Shown here piece by piece: positions 41,886 to 51,339 of a stretch of DNA of 64,000 bases. The notes under the pieces are model-generated. The model had not been told where the DNA came from. It saw only the letters and a program-made list of their open reading frames with translations, and did not search any database. The position numbers were made by a program, and so were the translations under genes. Source of the DNA: Amnibacterium setariae (GTDB lineage Bacteria; Actinomycetota; Actinomycetes; Actinomycetales; Microbacteriaceae); contig NZ_QXTG01000002.1 in the NCBI RefSeq assembly GCF_003581425.1, positions 496,001 to 560,000 on the forward strand. Direction: 5' to 3'. Each line of letters begins with the position of its first letter. Within the stretch, counting starts at the first letter, position 1.

Positions 41886-43655
41886 GTGAGCTTCACCGCA
41901 CCGATCCAGCTGCCGGGCCTCACCCGGGATCCCACCTGGTACAAGCGCGCGGTGTTCTACGAGGTGATGGTCCGCAGCTTCGTCGACAGCAACGGCGACG
42001 GCACGGGCGACATCGCCGGCCTCGCGTCGCGGCTCGACTACCTGCAGTGGCTCGGCATCGACTCGCTGTGGCTGCCCCCGTTCTACATGAGCCCGCTCCG
42101 CGACGGCGGCTACGACATCTCGGACTTCAAGGCCGTGCTGCCGGAGTTCGGCACGATCGACGAGTTCCGCGACCTGGTCCGCCGGGCGCACGAGCGCAAC
42201 ATGCGCATCGTCATGGACTTCCCGCTGAACCACACGTCGGACGCCCACGAGTGGTTCCAGCAGTCGCGCAGCGACCCGGAGGGCCCGTACGGCGACTTCT
42301 ACGTCTGGAGCGACACCGACGAGAAGTACAAGAACATCCGCGTGATCTTCGTCGACACGGAGGAGTCGAACTGGACCTTCGACCCGGTGCGGCGCCAGTT
42401 CTTCTTCCACCGCTTCTTCAGCCACCAGCCCGACCTGAACTTCGACAACCCGAAGGTGCAGGAGGCGATCTTCGACATCGTCAAGTTCTGGCTGGACCTC
42501 GGCGTCGACGGCCTCCGGCTCGACGCGATCCCGTACCTCTTCGAGAGCGAGGAGGGCAACGGCGAGGGCGAGCCGAAGACCCACGAGTTCATCAAGCGCC
42601 TGCGCGAGTACGTCGACCGCGAGTACCCGGGCCGCATCCTGCTCGCGGAGGCGAACCAGTGGCCGCGCGAGGTCGCCGCGTTCTTCGGCTCCGAGGACGA
42701 GCCGGAGTGCCACATGGCCTTCGACTTCCCCGTCATGCCGCGGATCTACTACTCGCTGCGCGCGCAGACCGCCACGGAGCTGGTGAAGATCCTGTCCGAG
42801 CAGACGAACATCCCCGACGCCGCGGCGTGGGGCGTCTTCCTCCGCAACCACGACGAGCTGACGCTCGAGATGGTCGACGAGGAGTACCGGCAGGCGATGT
42901 ACGGGTGGTACGCCTACGACCCGCGGATGCGCTCGAACATCGGCATCCGGCGGCGCCTCGCGCCGCTGCTCGACAACTCGCGCGCGGAGCTCGAGCTCGC
43001 CCACGCGCTGCTGTTCTCGCTGCCCGGCAGCCCGTTCCTCTACTACGGGGACGAGATCGGGATGGGCGACAACATCTGGCTGAACGACCGCGACGCGTCG
43101 CGCACGCCGATGCAGTGGACGCCGGACCGCAACGCCGGCTTCTCCACCTCCGACCCGGGCAAGCTCTACCTGCCGGTCGTGCAGTCGCTCGTGTACCACT
43201 ACTCGCTCGTCAACGTGGAGTCGCAGCTCGCCCAGTCGCGGTCGCTGCTGCACTGGGTGCGCAACGTGATCCACACGCGGAAGGCCCACCCGGTGTTCGG
43301 GCTCGGCGACCTCACCGTGCTCGAGACGGACCACGAGTCGGCGCTCGCGTTCCTCCGCAACTACAGCGGCTCCACCGGCTCGATCGGCGACCAGGCGGAG
43401 GCGGTCCTCTGCGTGTTCTCGTTCCTGCACAACCCGGTGTCGTTCACGATCACCGCGCCGGAGCTCGCGAACCACAGCCTCACGGACCTGTTCGGCGGCA
43501 GCCGGTTCCCGTCCTTCGACGACGAGGGCCGGGTGACGATCACCCTCGGCACGCAGAGCTTCTTCTGGCTGCGGGTGGCCCAGCCGGTGCCGCCGGAGGT
43601 GCCCGTGACGACGACGGCGATCCCGGTGATCGCCGTGCCGGACCCGCAGGTCTGA
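41886..43655 (+). CDS. treS: Trehalose synthase (maltose alpha-D-glucosyltransferase)
   Basis: 589 aa GH13 enzyme that isomerises maltose and trehalose. The start WYKRAVFYEVMVRSFVDSNG is typical of TreS. GH13 motifs: MDFPLNHTS (region I), GLRLDAIPYLFE (II, nucleophile Asp), LLAEANQW (III, acid/base Glu) and FLRNHDELTLEM (IV, Asp). A C-terminal beta domain ends the protein. There is no fused maltokinase (Mak) domain and none is adjacent. Works with GlgC/GlgA in the same window to link glycogen, maltose and trehalose. Confidence 0.95.
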   Translation: MSFTAPIQLPGLTRDPTWYKRAVFYEVMVRSFVDSNGDGTGDIAGLASRLDYLQWLGIDSLWLPPFYMSPLRDGGYDISDFKAVLPEFGTIDEFRDLVRRAHERNMRIVMDFPLNHTSDAHEWFQQSRSDPEGPYGDFYVWSDTDEKYKNIRVIFVDTEESNWTFDPVRRQFFFHRFFSHQPDLNFDNPKVQEAIFDIVKFWLDLGVDGLRLDAIPYLFESEEGNGEGEPKTHEFIKRLREYVDREYPGRILLAEANQWPREVAAFFGSEDEPECHMAFDFPVMPRIYYSLRAQTATELVKILSEQTNIPDAAAWGVFLRNHDELTLEMVDEEYRQAMYGWYAYDPRMRSNIGIRRRLAPLLDNSRAELELAHALLFSLPGSPFLYYGDEIGMGDNIWLNDRDASRTPMQWTPDRNAGFSTSDPGKLYLPVVQSLVYHYSLVNVESQLAQSRSLLHWVRNVIHTRKAHPVFGLGDLTVLETDHESALAFLRNYSGSTGSIGDQAEAVLCVFSFLHNPVSFTITAPELANHSLTDLFGGSRFPSFDDEGRVTITLGTQSFFWLRVAQPVPPEVPVTTTAIPVIAVPDPQV

Positions 43656-43774
43656 GCCGGCCGCCGATGCCCGGGCTGCGCGACGTCGTCGTGCCGCTCG
43701 GGCTCGGCGCCGTGATGGGCGGGCTGCTGCGCGCCGCCCGGACGGTGTCGGACCGGCGACGTAGCGTCGACGAC

Positions 43775-44716
43775 GTGCCTCAGGACACCCCGACGCTGCT
43801 CTTCGAGTTCGAGGCGCCGCCCGTGCCGCGGGCGGCCGCCGCCGACGTCGTGTCCACCTGGACGCCGCCCGCGCCGGAGCCCGTCGCGGAGCCCGTGCCG
43901 CTGCTCCTGATCGAGGAGACCGACGTCGTCGCGTCGCCCGACGAGGTCGTCGTCGTGCAGCAGGCGGAGCTGCTGATCGCGGACCGGGCGCAGCCCGCTC
44001 CCCCGGCGCCCGCCGAGCCGGAGCGCCCGCTGCCGGGCTGGGCGAGGGCGCTCGGCGTCTTCGACCTCGAGACGACCGGCGTCGACACCGCGACCGCCCG
44101 CATCGTCACCGCGCACGTCGGCGTCATCGACGAGACGGGCGCGCTCGTCGAGCGCAAGGACTGGATCGTCGACCCCGGCGTGCCGATCCCCGAGGGCGCC
44201 GCCGCGGTGCACGGCATCACCGACGAGCGCGCGCAGCGCTTCGGGCGGCCGCCCGGGGAGGTCGTGGCCGAGATCCTCGCCGCGATCCGCAGCGTCTTCC
44301 TCCGCGGCTTCCCGCTCGTCGTCTACAACGCGCCCTACGACCTCACGCTGCTCGCCGCGGAGGCCGCGCGCCACCGGCTGTGGCCGCTCGAGACGACCGC
44401 CCCGATCGTCGACCCGTTCGTGCTCGACAAGCAGGTCGACCGGTACCGCAAGGGCAAGCGGACGCTGACCGCCGCGGCCGAGGTGTACGGCGTCGGCCTC
44501 ACCGACGCGCACGACGCCGGCGCCGACGCGATCGCGGCCGGCCGCGTCGCCCAGGCGATCGCGCGCCGGTACCCCGTCGAGCTCGCGTTCGAGGCGCAGG
44601 AGCTGCACGACGCCCAGGTCGGGTGGTGCGCCGAGCAGGCGGAGCGGTTCCAGGCCTACATGCGCGAGAAGCGCGACCCCGGCTTCACCGGCTCGGGCGG
44701 CTGGCCGCTCCGCTGA
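43775..44716 (+). CDS. DnaQ-like 3'-5' exonuclease domain protein
   Basis: 313 aa from the GTG at 43775, chosen because TAGCGT (43762-43767) lies seven bases before it; an ATG at 43667 in the same frame would add 36 residues. The first about 90 residues are Pro/Val/Glu-rich. The exonuclease domain begins LPGWARALGVFDLETTGVDT (ExoI, DxE) and continues to VVYNAPYDLTLLAAEA (ExoII), then ends with the AHDAGADAIAAGRVAQAI ExoIII (HxAxxD, here DAHDAGAD). Homologues are about 230 aa, so the N-terminal extension is unusual. Proofreading-type or RNA/DNA processing role. Confidence 0.85.
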   Translation: MPQDTPTLLFEFEAPPVPRAAAADVVSTWTPPAPEPVAEPVPLLLIEETDVVASPDEVVVVQQAELLIADRAQPAPPAPAEPERPLPGWARALGVFDLETTGVDTATARIVTAHVGVIDETGALVERKDWIVDPGVPIPEGAAAVHGITDERAQRFGRPPGEVVAEILAAIRSVFLRGFPLVVYNAPYDLTLLAAEAARHRLWPLETTAPIVDPFVLDKQVDRYRKGKRTLTAAAEVYGVGLTDAHDAGADAIAAGRVAQAIARRYPVELAFEAQELHDAQVGWCAEQAERFQAYMREKRDPGFTGSGGWPLR

Positions 44717-44724
44717 CCGCCGTC

Positions 44725-45230
44725 ATGAAGGCTCGGGCGGGCTCCCCTGCCCGCGACGAGGACTTCGACGAGCTGGCGGAGGCAGCCACTGGCGCACCCG
44801 CGCCGAGACGCGGCCGGGCGACTGGCTGCTGATCCTCGCCGTCGAGCACGAGGGCCGGCTCATCGGCTCGCAGGACGTCCGGGCGCGCGACCTCCCGGTG
44901 CTCCGCACGGTGACGAGCGGGTCGTGGCTGACGCGCGGCGCGCAGGGGAAGGGGCTCGGCACCGAGATGCGCGCCGGGATCCTGCAGCTCGCGTTCGACC
45001 ACCTCGGCGCCGAGTGGGCGGAGTCCGGCGCGATCTCCTGGAACGCGGCCTCCCTGCGGGTGTCCGAGAAGCTCGGGTACCGCCCGAACGGCAGGGCGCG
45101 GGTGCAGACGAGGCCCGGCGAGGCCCGGGACGAGGTGCGGGTGCGCCTGCACCGCGACGACTTCGTGCGGCCGGGTTGGACCGCGACCGTCGTGCTGCCG
45201 GATGCGGCGCGCGCGCAGCTGCTGGGCTGA
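44725..45230 (+). pseudogene. GNAT acetyltransferase remnant (deletion plus frameshift)
   Basis: Two frames are needed. The first gives the usual N-terminal block SPARDEDFDELAEAA (from ATG 44725, RDEDFDELAE being typical), then at about 44784-44790 sense continues one frame over as HWRTRAETRPGDW, LLILAVEHEGRLIGSQDV, WLTRGAQGKGLGTEMR and SLRVSEKLGYRPNG. About 20-30 residues expected between these blocks in homologues are missing, so an internal deletion of non-triplet length is inferred. A GTG at 44898 could start a 110-aa fragment that lacks beta-1 to beta-3. Confidence 0.7.
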
Positions 45231-45251
45231 CCCCGCCCCGACCGCCCCGGC

Positions 45252-46751
45252 TCAGCCGATCCAGGCGGCTCGTCGCCAGACGGCGGCCATGGGCACGGTT
45301 CGGCCGGTGCAGACCTGCACCGGTGCCCCCGTCTCCTGGCTCGTCACGCCGCTCGGGTCCTGCAGCCGCTGCACCACGGTGCACTGCGCGAAGGCGGACG
45401 ACAGCCAGTCGAGCCCGTAGCCGACCGCCACGACGGTCTCGGTGGAGGCGGGCGGCGCCGCGAGGTCGTGCAGGGCGTTGTGCCCGCTGAACACGCGCCC
45501 GCGCAGCGCCGGCGCGAACCGGTCGAGCGCCGCGGCCTCGCCGTAGTTGCGCGTCAGCACGACCGTCGAGGGACCGTGGACGGCGGGCACCGCCGCGACC
45601 TGCTCGGCGAGCTGCGGCCAGCCCAGCTGGTCGCGGGTCGCCTGGTTCCAGGCCGGGATCACGGACCCCGCGAGCGCCGCCTGCGGCACGACCGGCAGCG
45701 CGAGCACCGCGGACGCGATCGCGTTCACCGCGACGCCGGCGACCAGCACCCGGCGCCGGCCGGCCGTCGCCGCCCACTCCGCGACCGGGACGCACCCCAC
45801 GGCGAAGACCGCCATGAGCACCCCGAGGTCGTAGTAGAGCTGCGCGCCCATCACGATCACGAGCGCGACGATCGCGACGAGCGCCACCGGCAGCCAGCGG
45901 ACCTCCCGCCAGTCCGGCCGTCGGAACGGGGCGACGAGCCCGGCGATCCAGACGGGCACGAGCAGCGGCCCGAGCAGGACGGCGAGGAACGGCACGATGA
46001 ACGGCCGCACCGCGGCGGCGTTCTGCGCGGAGAGGGCGCTGCCGACGTCGAGCTGGGGCAGCCCGTGGGTCAGCTGGTAGACGAGGTTCGGGGCGCCGAG
46101 GACCAGGACGAGCAGACCGCCCGCCGCCGCCCAGCCCCAGAGCGCGAGCCGCCGGGGTCCGGCGACGGCGAGGCCGACGGCGATCGCCAGCAGCAGGGCG
46201 AGGACGAGCAGCTTGTTGTACAGGCTCAGGCCCGCCACGACGCCGGCGAGCAGGAACCAGGCGCCGGCGCCGCGGAGCACCGCCCGCAGCACCAGCAGGA
46301 GCACGAGCGGCCAGACGACGAGGTCGAAGGTGGCCGTGAACAGCACGTGGCCGAGCAGCAGCGGGTAGTACGCGAAGCCCGAGCCCCACGCGGCGAGCGC
46401 CTGCGCGCCGCGGGAGCCGCCGACCTCCGCGGTGATCGCGGCGACCACGACCACGGCGCCGGCCGCGACCAGGGCGGCGGGGATCCGCAGCGCCCACGGC
46501 TGGTCCGCGAGCGCGGACATGACGTGCGCGACGAGCGGGGTGAACGGCGGCTGGTCCGTGTAGCCCCAGGCGAGCGGCAGGACCCGGAAGTAGAGCTCGT
46601 CGCGGTGGTACCCGTACTGCGGCGCGAGCACCAGCAGCACGGCGAGCACCGCGACCGCGGCGGGCAGCACCGTGCGCCACGCGAGCGGCGCGGGGACGAC
46701 GGACGGGGGCCGACGGAGGCGGAGCGAGCGCTCCCCCAGATCCGCGACCAC
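45252..46751 (-). CDS. GT39/ArnT-like membrane glycosyltransferase
   Basis: 499 aa with about 11-13 TM helices. GYHRDELYFRVLPLAWGYTD carries the acidic residue in the first extracytoplasmic loop that is diagnostic of PMT_2/ArnT-type enzymes, followed by QPPFTPLVAHVMSALAD. The C-terminal about 110 residues are soluble (TVVLTRNYGEAAALDRFAP). It uses a polyprenyl-phosphate sugar to glycosylate lipids or proteins outside the membrane. GTG start at 46751. Separated from the L31 gene upstream by a terminator. Substrate unknown. Confidence 0.82.
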   Translation of the reverse strand: MVADLGERSLRLRRPPSVVPAPLAWRTVLPAAVAVLAVLLVLAPQYGYHRDELYFRVLPLAWGYTDQPPFTPLVAHVMSALADQPWALRIPAALVAAGAVVVVAAITAEVGGSRGAQALAAWGSGFAYYPLLLGHVLFTATFDLVVWPLVLLLVLRAVLRGAGAWFLLAGVVAGLSLYNKLLVLALLLAIAVGLAVAGPRRLALWGWAAAGGLLVLVLGAPNLVYQLTHGLPQLDVGSALSAQNAAAVRPFIVPFLAVLLGPLLVPVWIAGLVAPFRRPDWREVRWLPVALVAIVALVIVMGAQLYYDLGVLMAVFAVGCVPVAEWAATAGRRRVLVAGVAVNAIASAVLALPVVPQAALAGSVIPAWNQATRDQLGWPQLAEQVAAVPAVHGPSTVVLTRNYGEAAALDRFAPALRGRVFSGHNALHDLAAPPASTETVVAVGYGLDWLSSAFAQCTVVQRLQDPSGVTSQETGAPVQVCTGRTVPMAAVWRRAAWIG

Positions 46752-46779
46752 ACCGCGACGCTAGCGGGCGGAAGCCGAA

Positions 46780-46809
46780 GGGCCGCTCCCCCTTGCGGAG
46801 GAGCGGCCC
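46780..46809 (-). terminator. Terminator after L31 gene
   Basis: GGGCCGCTCC (46780-46789) and exact complement GGAGCGGCCC (46800-46809), 10-base loop. It separates rpmE2 from the membrane glycosyltransferase gene. Confidence 0.8.
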
Positions 46810-46843
46810 ATCATGCGTACCGAGCTCTCGGCTCGGCGAGGTG

Positions 46844-47092
46844 TCAGCGACCGAAGTTCTTGAAGCGCTGGTTGAACTTCTCGACGCGGCCGGCCGAGTC
46901 GAGGATGCGCTGCTTGCCCGTGTAGAAGGGGTGCGACGCGGACGAGATCTCGACGTCGATCACCGGGTAGGTCTCGCCGTCCAGCTCGATCGTCTTGTCG
47001 CTCGTCGCCGTGGACCGCGTGAGGAAGGTCTCGCCCGACGCGAGGTCGCGGAAGACGATGGGGCGGTACTCGGGGTGGATCGCGGACTTCAT
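46844..47092 (-). CDS. rpmE2: 50S ribosomal protein L31 type B
   Basis: 82 aa. [20 protein letters not shown] and the [20 protein letters not shown] signature identify L31; the cysteines of the zinc-binding (type A) form are absent and the length fits type B. Bacteria use the zinc-free paralogue in zinc shortage, usually under Zur. I see no convincing Zur box upstream. A -10-like TAGCAT (minus strand, 47202-47207) gives a leader of roughly 105 bases. Confidence 0.95.
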   Translation of the reverse strand: MKSAIHPEYRPIVFRDLASGETFLTRSTATSDKTIELDGETYPVIDVEISSASHPFYTGKQRILDSAGRVEKFNQRFKNFGR

Positions 47093-47227
47093 GGCTGACG
47101 GACCTCTTCGGATCGGGCGACGGACGTGTCGGGACTGATGCGTCTGGGGCGGCCGACCGGAGACCGGGCGGCGGCGGGGGCCGCGCTGCGGCCGACCGTC
47201 GATGCTACCAGAGCCGGGACGTCCCGG

Positions 47228-48019
47228 TCAGGCGGCGCCGGTCGCGCGGGCGGCGTACCGACCGTCGCGCTCGGTGATCTCGACGGCGAGGCCGAACGTC
47301 TCGCCGATGCGCTCGGAGGTGATCGTCTCCCCGATCGGGCCCGCGGCGACGACGCGGCCCTGCTTGAGCAGCAGCGCGTGGGTGAAGCCGACGGGGATCT
47401 CCTCCACGTGGTGCGTCACCATGACCATGCCCGGGGCGCTCGGCGCGCTGGCGTAGCCGCCGAGCAGCTGCAGCAGCTCCTCGCGCGCGCCGAGGTCGAG
47501 GCTCGCGGCCGGCTCGTCGAGCAGCAGCAGCTCCGGGTCGGTCATGACCGATCGGGCGATCTGCACGCGCTTCTGCTCGCCGTCGGAGAGGTCGCCGAAG
47601 CGGCGGTCCGCGAGGTGGTCGAGGCGCCACTCGGCGAGCACCCGGTTCGCCCGGCGCACGTCGATGTCCTCGTACTGCTCGTTCCAGCGGCCCGTCACGG
47701 AGTACGCGGCCGTGAGCACGACGTCCAGCACGGCCTCCGTCGGCGGGATCCGCCTGGCCATCGCGCTCGAGGCGAAGCCGATTCGCGGGCGCACCTCGAA
47801 CAGGTCGGCCTTGCCGAGATGCGCGTCGAGCACCTCGACCGTGCCGCGCGTCGGGTGCAGCATCGCGGCGGCGAGCTGGAGGAGCGTGGTCTTGCCGGCG
47901 CCGTTCGGGCCGAGGACGACCCAGCGCTCGGCGCTGTCGACCGACCAGCTCACGCCGTCGAGGATCGTGGTGCTGCCCCGGGTCACCGTGACGTCCGAGA
48001 ACCGCAACACCGCTGCCAT
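47228..48019 (-). CDS. ABC transporter ATP-binding protein
   Basis: 263 aa. Walker A GPNGAGKTTLLQL, Q-loop region, signature LSDGEQKRVQIARSVM (a variant of LSGGQ), Walker B LLLLDEPAASLD, and the switch His in MVMVTHHVEEIP. This is the YlmA-like class of stand-alone ATPases, often annotated as iron-siderophore ATPase. No permease or binding protein is adjacent, so partner and substrate are unknown. Confidence 0.9.
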   Translation of the reverse strand: MAAVLRFSDVTVTRGSTTILDGVSWSVDSAERWVVLGPNGAGKTTLLQLAAAMLHPTRGTVEVLDAHLGKADLFEVRPRIGFASSAMARRIPPTEAVLDVVLTAAYSVTGRWNEQYEDIDVRRANRVLAEWRLDHLADRRFGDLSDGEQKRVQIARSVMTDPELLLLDEPAASLDLGAREELLQLLGGYASAPSAPGMVMVTHHVEEIPVGFTHALLLKQGRVVAAGPIGETITSERIGETFGLAVEITERDGRYAARATGAA

Positions 48020-48065
48020 GCCTCCAACCCTAGATGCCGGGAGGGCCTGCGGACCTCGGCGCGCG

Positions 48066-49247
48066 TCAGACGAGCGAGCGGTAGACCGCCGTCGTCTGCC
48101 CGGCGATCGCGTCCCAGTCGAAGACGGCGCGGGCGCGCTCGCGCCCGGCCGCGCCGAACCGCGTCGCCTGCGCGCGGTCGACGACGGTCTCCCCGAGGAT
48201 CCGCCCGAGGTCCGCGACGAAGCGCTCCGGGTCGACGGGCGTGCCGGTGCCGTCCTGCACCTGGTCGATCGGCACGAGCCGCCCCGTCTCGCCGTCGACC
48301 ACGACCTCCGGGATGCCGCCGGTCGCGGTGCCGACCACGGCGGTGCCGCAGGCCATCGCCTCGAGGTTCACGATGCCGAGCGGCTCGTAGACCGACGGGC
48401 AGACGAAGACGTCCGCCGCGGTGAGCAGCGCGGTCAGCTCGGGCCGGGGCAGGATCCGCTCGATCCACACGACGCCGCTGCGCTGCTCCTGCAGGTCGTG
48501 GACGAGGCCCGTGACCTCGGCCATGATCTCCGCGGTGTCGGGCGCGCCCGCGCAGAGCACGAGCTGCACCTCGGGCGGCAGGGTCGCCGCGGCGCGCAGC
48601 AGGTACGGCAGGCCCTTCTGCCGGGTGATGCGGCCGACGAAGATCACGGTGGGCCGGTCCGGGTCGACGCCGAGCGAGCGCACCAGGTCCGCGTCGTGGT
48701 TCGGCTTCCACTGCTCGAGGTCGATGCCGTTGTAGACGACGTGGAGGCGCTCGGGGTCGACGCGCGGGTAGGAGCGGAGGATGTCGTCGCCCATGCCGCG
48801 GCTCACCGCGATCACCGCGTCGGCCGCCTCGAAGGCGGTGCGCTCGATCTCGCTCGTGATCCGGTAGCCGCCGCCCAGCTGCTCCGCCTTCCAGGGGCGC
48901 AGCGGCTCGAGGCTGTGCGCCGTGACGACGTGGGGCACGCCGTGCAGCAGCTTCGCGAGGTGGCCGCCCGCGTTCGCGTACCAGGTGTGCGAGTGCACCA
49001 GGTCGGTGCCCGCCGCGCCCTGCGCCATCTGCAGGTCGACGCCGAGCGTCGAGATGGAGCCGTTCGCGCCGTCGAGCTCCGCGGGGGGTCGGTAGGCCGT
49101 CACGTCGGCCTCGTCGCGCGGGGCGCCGAAGCAGCGCACCTGCACCTCGATGCTCCGCCGCAGCGCCCGCGTCAGCTCCGCGACGTGCACCCCGGCACCC
49201 CCGTAGATCTCCGGCGGGTACTCCTTGGTCAGCAGGTCGACGCGCAC
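48066..49247 (-). CDS. glgA: Glycogen synthase, actinobacterial type
   Basis: 393 aa from GTG 49247 (MRVDLLTKEYPPEIYGGAGV). GT5-like GT-B enzyme of the actinobacterial GlgA/GlgM group, which makes glycogen or maltose-1-phosphate from ADP-glucose. KEYPPEIYGGAGVHV is the nucleotide-binding N-terminus, FVGRITRQKGLPYLL opens the donor domain, and SVYEPLGIVNLEAMACGTAV is the E-x7-E region. TACAGT (49255-49260 on the minus strand) is seven bases before this GTG, favouring it over the GTG at 49256. Divergent from glgC. Confidence 0.92.
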   Translation of the reverse strand: MRVDLLTKEYPPEIYGGAGVHVAELTRALRRSIEVQVRCFGAPRDEADVTAYRPPAELDGANGSISTLGVDLQMAQGAAGTDLVHSHTWYANAGGHLAKLLHGVPHVVTAHSLEPLRPWKAEQLGGGYRITSEIERTAFEAADAVIAVSRGMGDDILRSYPRVDPERLHVVYNGIDLEQWKPNHDADLVRSLGVDPDRPTVIFVGRITRQKGLPYLLRAAATLPPEVQLVLCAGAPDTAEIMAEVTGLVHDLQEQRSGVVWIERILPRPELTALLTAADVFVCPSVYEPLGIVNLEAMACGTAVVGTATGGIPEVVVDGETGRLVPIDQVQDGTGTPVDPERFVADLGRILGETVVDRAQATRFGAAGRERARAVFDWDAIAGQTTAVYRSLV

Positions 49248-49254
49248 GCCCGTC

Positions 49255-49260
49255 ACTGTA
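49255..49260 (-). promoter_or_regulatory. glgA: -10 element of glgA
   Basis: TACAGT on the minus strand, seven bases before the GTG at 49247: leaderless start. Confidence 0.5.
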
Positions 49261-49343
49261 GCCCCGGCGACACGGAGCCGACCCCTACCCCCAATTCGCC
49301 CGCTGACCACTGATTTCCAGGTCGCTCGAAAGATCCTTGGGAG

Positions 49344-49349
49344 TACGGT
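49344..49349 (+). promoter_or_regulatory. glgC: -10 element of glgC
   Basis: TACGGT, six bases before the ATG: leaderless start. The glgA and glgC -10 elements stand about 83 bases apart in divergent orientation. Confidence 0.55.
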
Positions 49350-49355
49350 GAACGC

Positions 49356-50597
49356 ATGCCATCGAAGAAGATATTCGGCATCGTGCTCGCCGGCGGCGAG
49401 GGCAAGCGCCTCATGCCGCTCACCGAGGACCGGGCCAAGCCCGCGGTGCCGTTCGGTGGCGTCTACCGCCTCATCGACTTCGCGCTGTCGAACCTGCTGA
49501 ACTCCGGCCTCACGCAGATCGTGGTGCTGACGCAGTACAAGTCGCACAGCCTCGACCGCCACGTCGCCGAGACCTGGCGCCTGTCGGGCCTGCTGAACTC
49601 GTACGTCGCGTCCGTGCCGGCGCAGCAGCGCCTCGGCAAGCGCTGGTACCTCGGCAGCGCCGACGCGATCTTCCAGAGCCTCAACCTCATCGGCGACGAG
49701 CGCCCCGACATCGTCGTGGTGGTCGGCGCGGACCACGTGTACCGGATGGACTTCAGCCAGATGATCGACGCGCACATCGCGTCGGGGCGGAAGGCGACGG
49801 TCGCCGCGATCCGCCAGCCCATCGAGCTGGCCAGCTCCTTCGGCGTGATCGACGTCGACCCGAAGGACCCGACGCGCATCCGCGAGTTCCTCGAGAAGCC
49901 GAAGAACCCCTCCGGCCTGCCGGACTCCCCCGGCGAGGTGCTCGCGTCGATGGGCAACTACGTCTTCGACACCGACGCGCTCGTCGAGATGCTGCACGTC
50001 GACGCGGAGCGCGAGGGCTCCGACCACGACATGGGCGGCGACATCGTGCCGGCCTTCGTCGAGCAGGGCGACGCCGGCGTCTACGACCTCAACCGCAACG
50101 AGGTCCCCGGGTCGACCGACCGCGACCGCTTCTACTGGCGGGACGTGGGCACGATCGAGTCGTTCTACGAGGCGCACATGGACCTCGTGTCGCCGGTGCC
50201 GGTGTTCAACCTCTACAACCGGCGCTGGCCGATCTACACGCAGACGTTGAACTCGCCGCCCGCGAAGTTCAACCGCGACGGCTACGGCAACAACACGATC
50301 GTGCACGACTCGATCGTGTCGCCGGGCTCGCTCTTCTCCGGGTCGCGGATCCAGAACAGCGTCCTCGGCCCGTGGGCCGTCGTCGGGCCGGGCGCCTCCG
50401 TCACCGACTCGGTGCTGTTCGACCGGGTGCGGATCGGCCCCGGCGCCGTCGTGCAGCGCGCGGTCCTCGACAAGAACGTCGAGATCGCGGAGGGCGCCCG
50501 GATCGGCGTCGAGCACGAGCGGGACCGCGAGCGCGGGCTGACCGTCACCGAGAGCGGCATCGTCGTCGTCGGCAAGGGCGTCCGCGTCGAGCCCTGA
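49356..50597 (+). CDS. glgC: Glucose-1-phosphate adenylyltransferase
   Basis: 413 aa. Makes ADP-glucose from glucose-1-phosphate and ATP, the committed step to glycogen. Nucleotide-binding [20 protein letters not shown], effector/substrate region [20 protein letters not shown], catalytic Asp in [10 protein letters not shown], glucose-1-P site [11 protein letters not shown], and a left-handed beta-helix C-terminus ([20 protein letters not shown]). Length is standard. Divergent from glgA, followed 19 bases later by serB on the same strand. Confidence 0.96.
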   Translation: MPSKKIFGIVLAGGEGKRLMPLTEDRAKPAVPFGGVYRLIDFALSNLLNSGLTQIVVLTQYKSHSLDRHVAETWRLSGLLNSYVASVPAQQRLGKRWYLGSADAIFQSLNLIGDERPDIVVVVGADHVYRMDFSQMIDAHIASGRKATVAAIRQPIELASSFGVIDVDPKDPTRIREFLEKPKNPSGLPDSPGEVLASMGNYVFDTDALVEMLHVDAEREGSDHDMGGDIVPAFVEQGDAGVYDLNRNEVPGSTDRDRFYWRDVGTIESFYEAHMDLVSPVPVFNLYNRRWPIYTQTLNSPPAKFNRDGYGNNTIVHDSIVSPGSLFSGSRIQNSVLGPWAVVGPGASVTDSVLFDRVRIGPGAVVQRAVLDKNVEIAEGARIGVEHERDRERGLTVTESGIVVVGKGVRVEP

Positions 50598-50616
50598 GAC
50601 CTGCCACGCTGAAGGG

Positions 50617-51237
50617 GTGCCGCGCCTCCTCGTCGTCCTCGACGTCGACTCGACGCTGATCGGCGAGGAGGTGGTCGACCTCCTCGCGGACGCCGCCGGC
50701 GTCGGCGACGAGGTCGCGTCGATCACCGCCGCGGCGATGCGCGGCGAGCTCGACTTCGCCGGCAGCCTCACCCGCCGCGTCGCGCTGCTCGAGGGCCTCC
50801 CCGAGCAGGTGCTCGACGAGGTGCGCGGCCGCATCACCGTCACCGACGGCGTGCCCGAGCTCGTCGCCGCGGTGCACGCGGGCGGCGGCGCGATCGGGGC
50901 GGTGTCCGGCGGCTTCCGGCAGGTGCTCGACCCCCTCGCGGCGGAGCTCGGGCTCGACCGGCGGCACGCGAACGACCTCGAGGTCGTGGACGGACGCCTC
51001 ACCGGCCGCGTGCTCGGCCGCATCGTCGACGCCGAGGTGAAGCGGGAGCGGCTGCTCGCCTGGGCCGCGGAGCTCGGCGCGACGCGCACGGTCGCGGTCG
51101 GCGACGGCGCGAACGACCTGCTCATGATGAGCGCGGCCGGGCTCTCCGTCGGCTTCGACGCGAAGCCCGCCGTGCGCGCGGTCGCCGACGTGTGCCTGCC
51201 GGGCCGCTCGCTGCGCCCCCTCCTCCGCCTGCTCTGA
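50617..51237 (+). CDS. serB: Phosphoserine phosphatase (HAD family)
   Basis: 206 aa. HAD motifs: VLDVDSTLIGEE (I, DxDST typical of SerB), GAVSGGFRQVLD (II), Lys in EVKRERLLAW (III) and VAVGDGANDLLMMSAAG (IV). It lacks the N-terminal ACT domains of larger SerB enzymes, so it is a short form. Last step of serine biosynthesis in the cytosol. GTG start, 19 bases after glgC. Confidence 0.9.
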   Translation: MPRLLVVLDVDSTLIGEEVVDLLADAAGVGDEVASITAAAMRGELDFAGSLTRRVALLEGLPEQVLDEVRGRITVTDGVPELVAAVHAGGGAIGAVSGGFRQVLDPLAAELGLDRRHANDLEVVDGRLTGRVLGRIVDAEVKRERLLAWAAELGATRTVAVGDGANDLLMMSAAGLSVGFDAKPAVRAVADVCLPGRSLRPLLRLL

Positions 51238-51339
51238 AGGGCTGGCTGGTAGCCAGTCCCGAAGCCGCCGTCAGCCGAGCGCGCGTTCAGCGCGCCGGTA
51301 CGGCAGCCGCGCCGCAGCGGCGGCGGCGCGGCAGAGAAC

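Noticed and set aside
43667-43774. Upstream ATG of the exonuclease gene
   Set aside because: No RBS precedes it and homologues are shorter; the GTG at 43775 has a -10 at leaderless distance. It cannot be fully excluded.
49248-49256. GTG at 49256 as glgA start
   Set aside because: It lies within the -10 TACAGT and in the probable untranscribed region; the GTG at 49247 fits better.
51238-51339. Several small hairpins between serB and fabG, e.g. CTGGCT/AGCCAG
   Set aside because: Short stems; could contribute to termination between the convergent genes but no single convincing structure.
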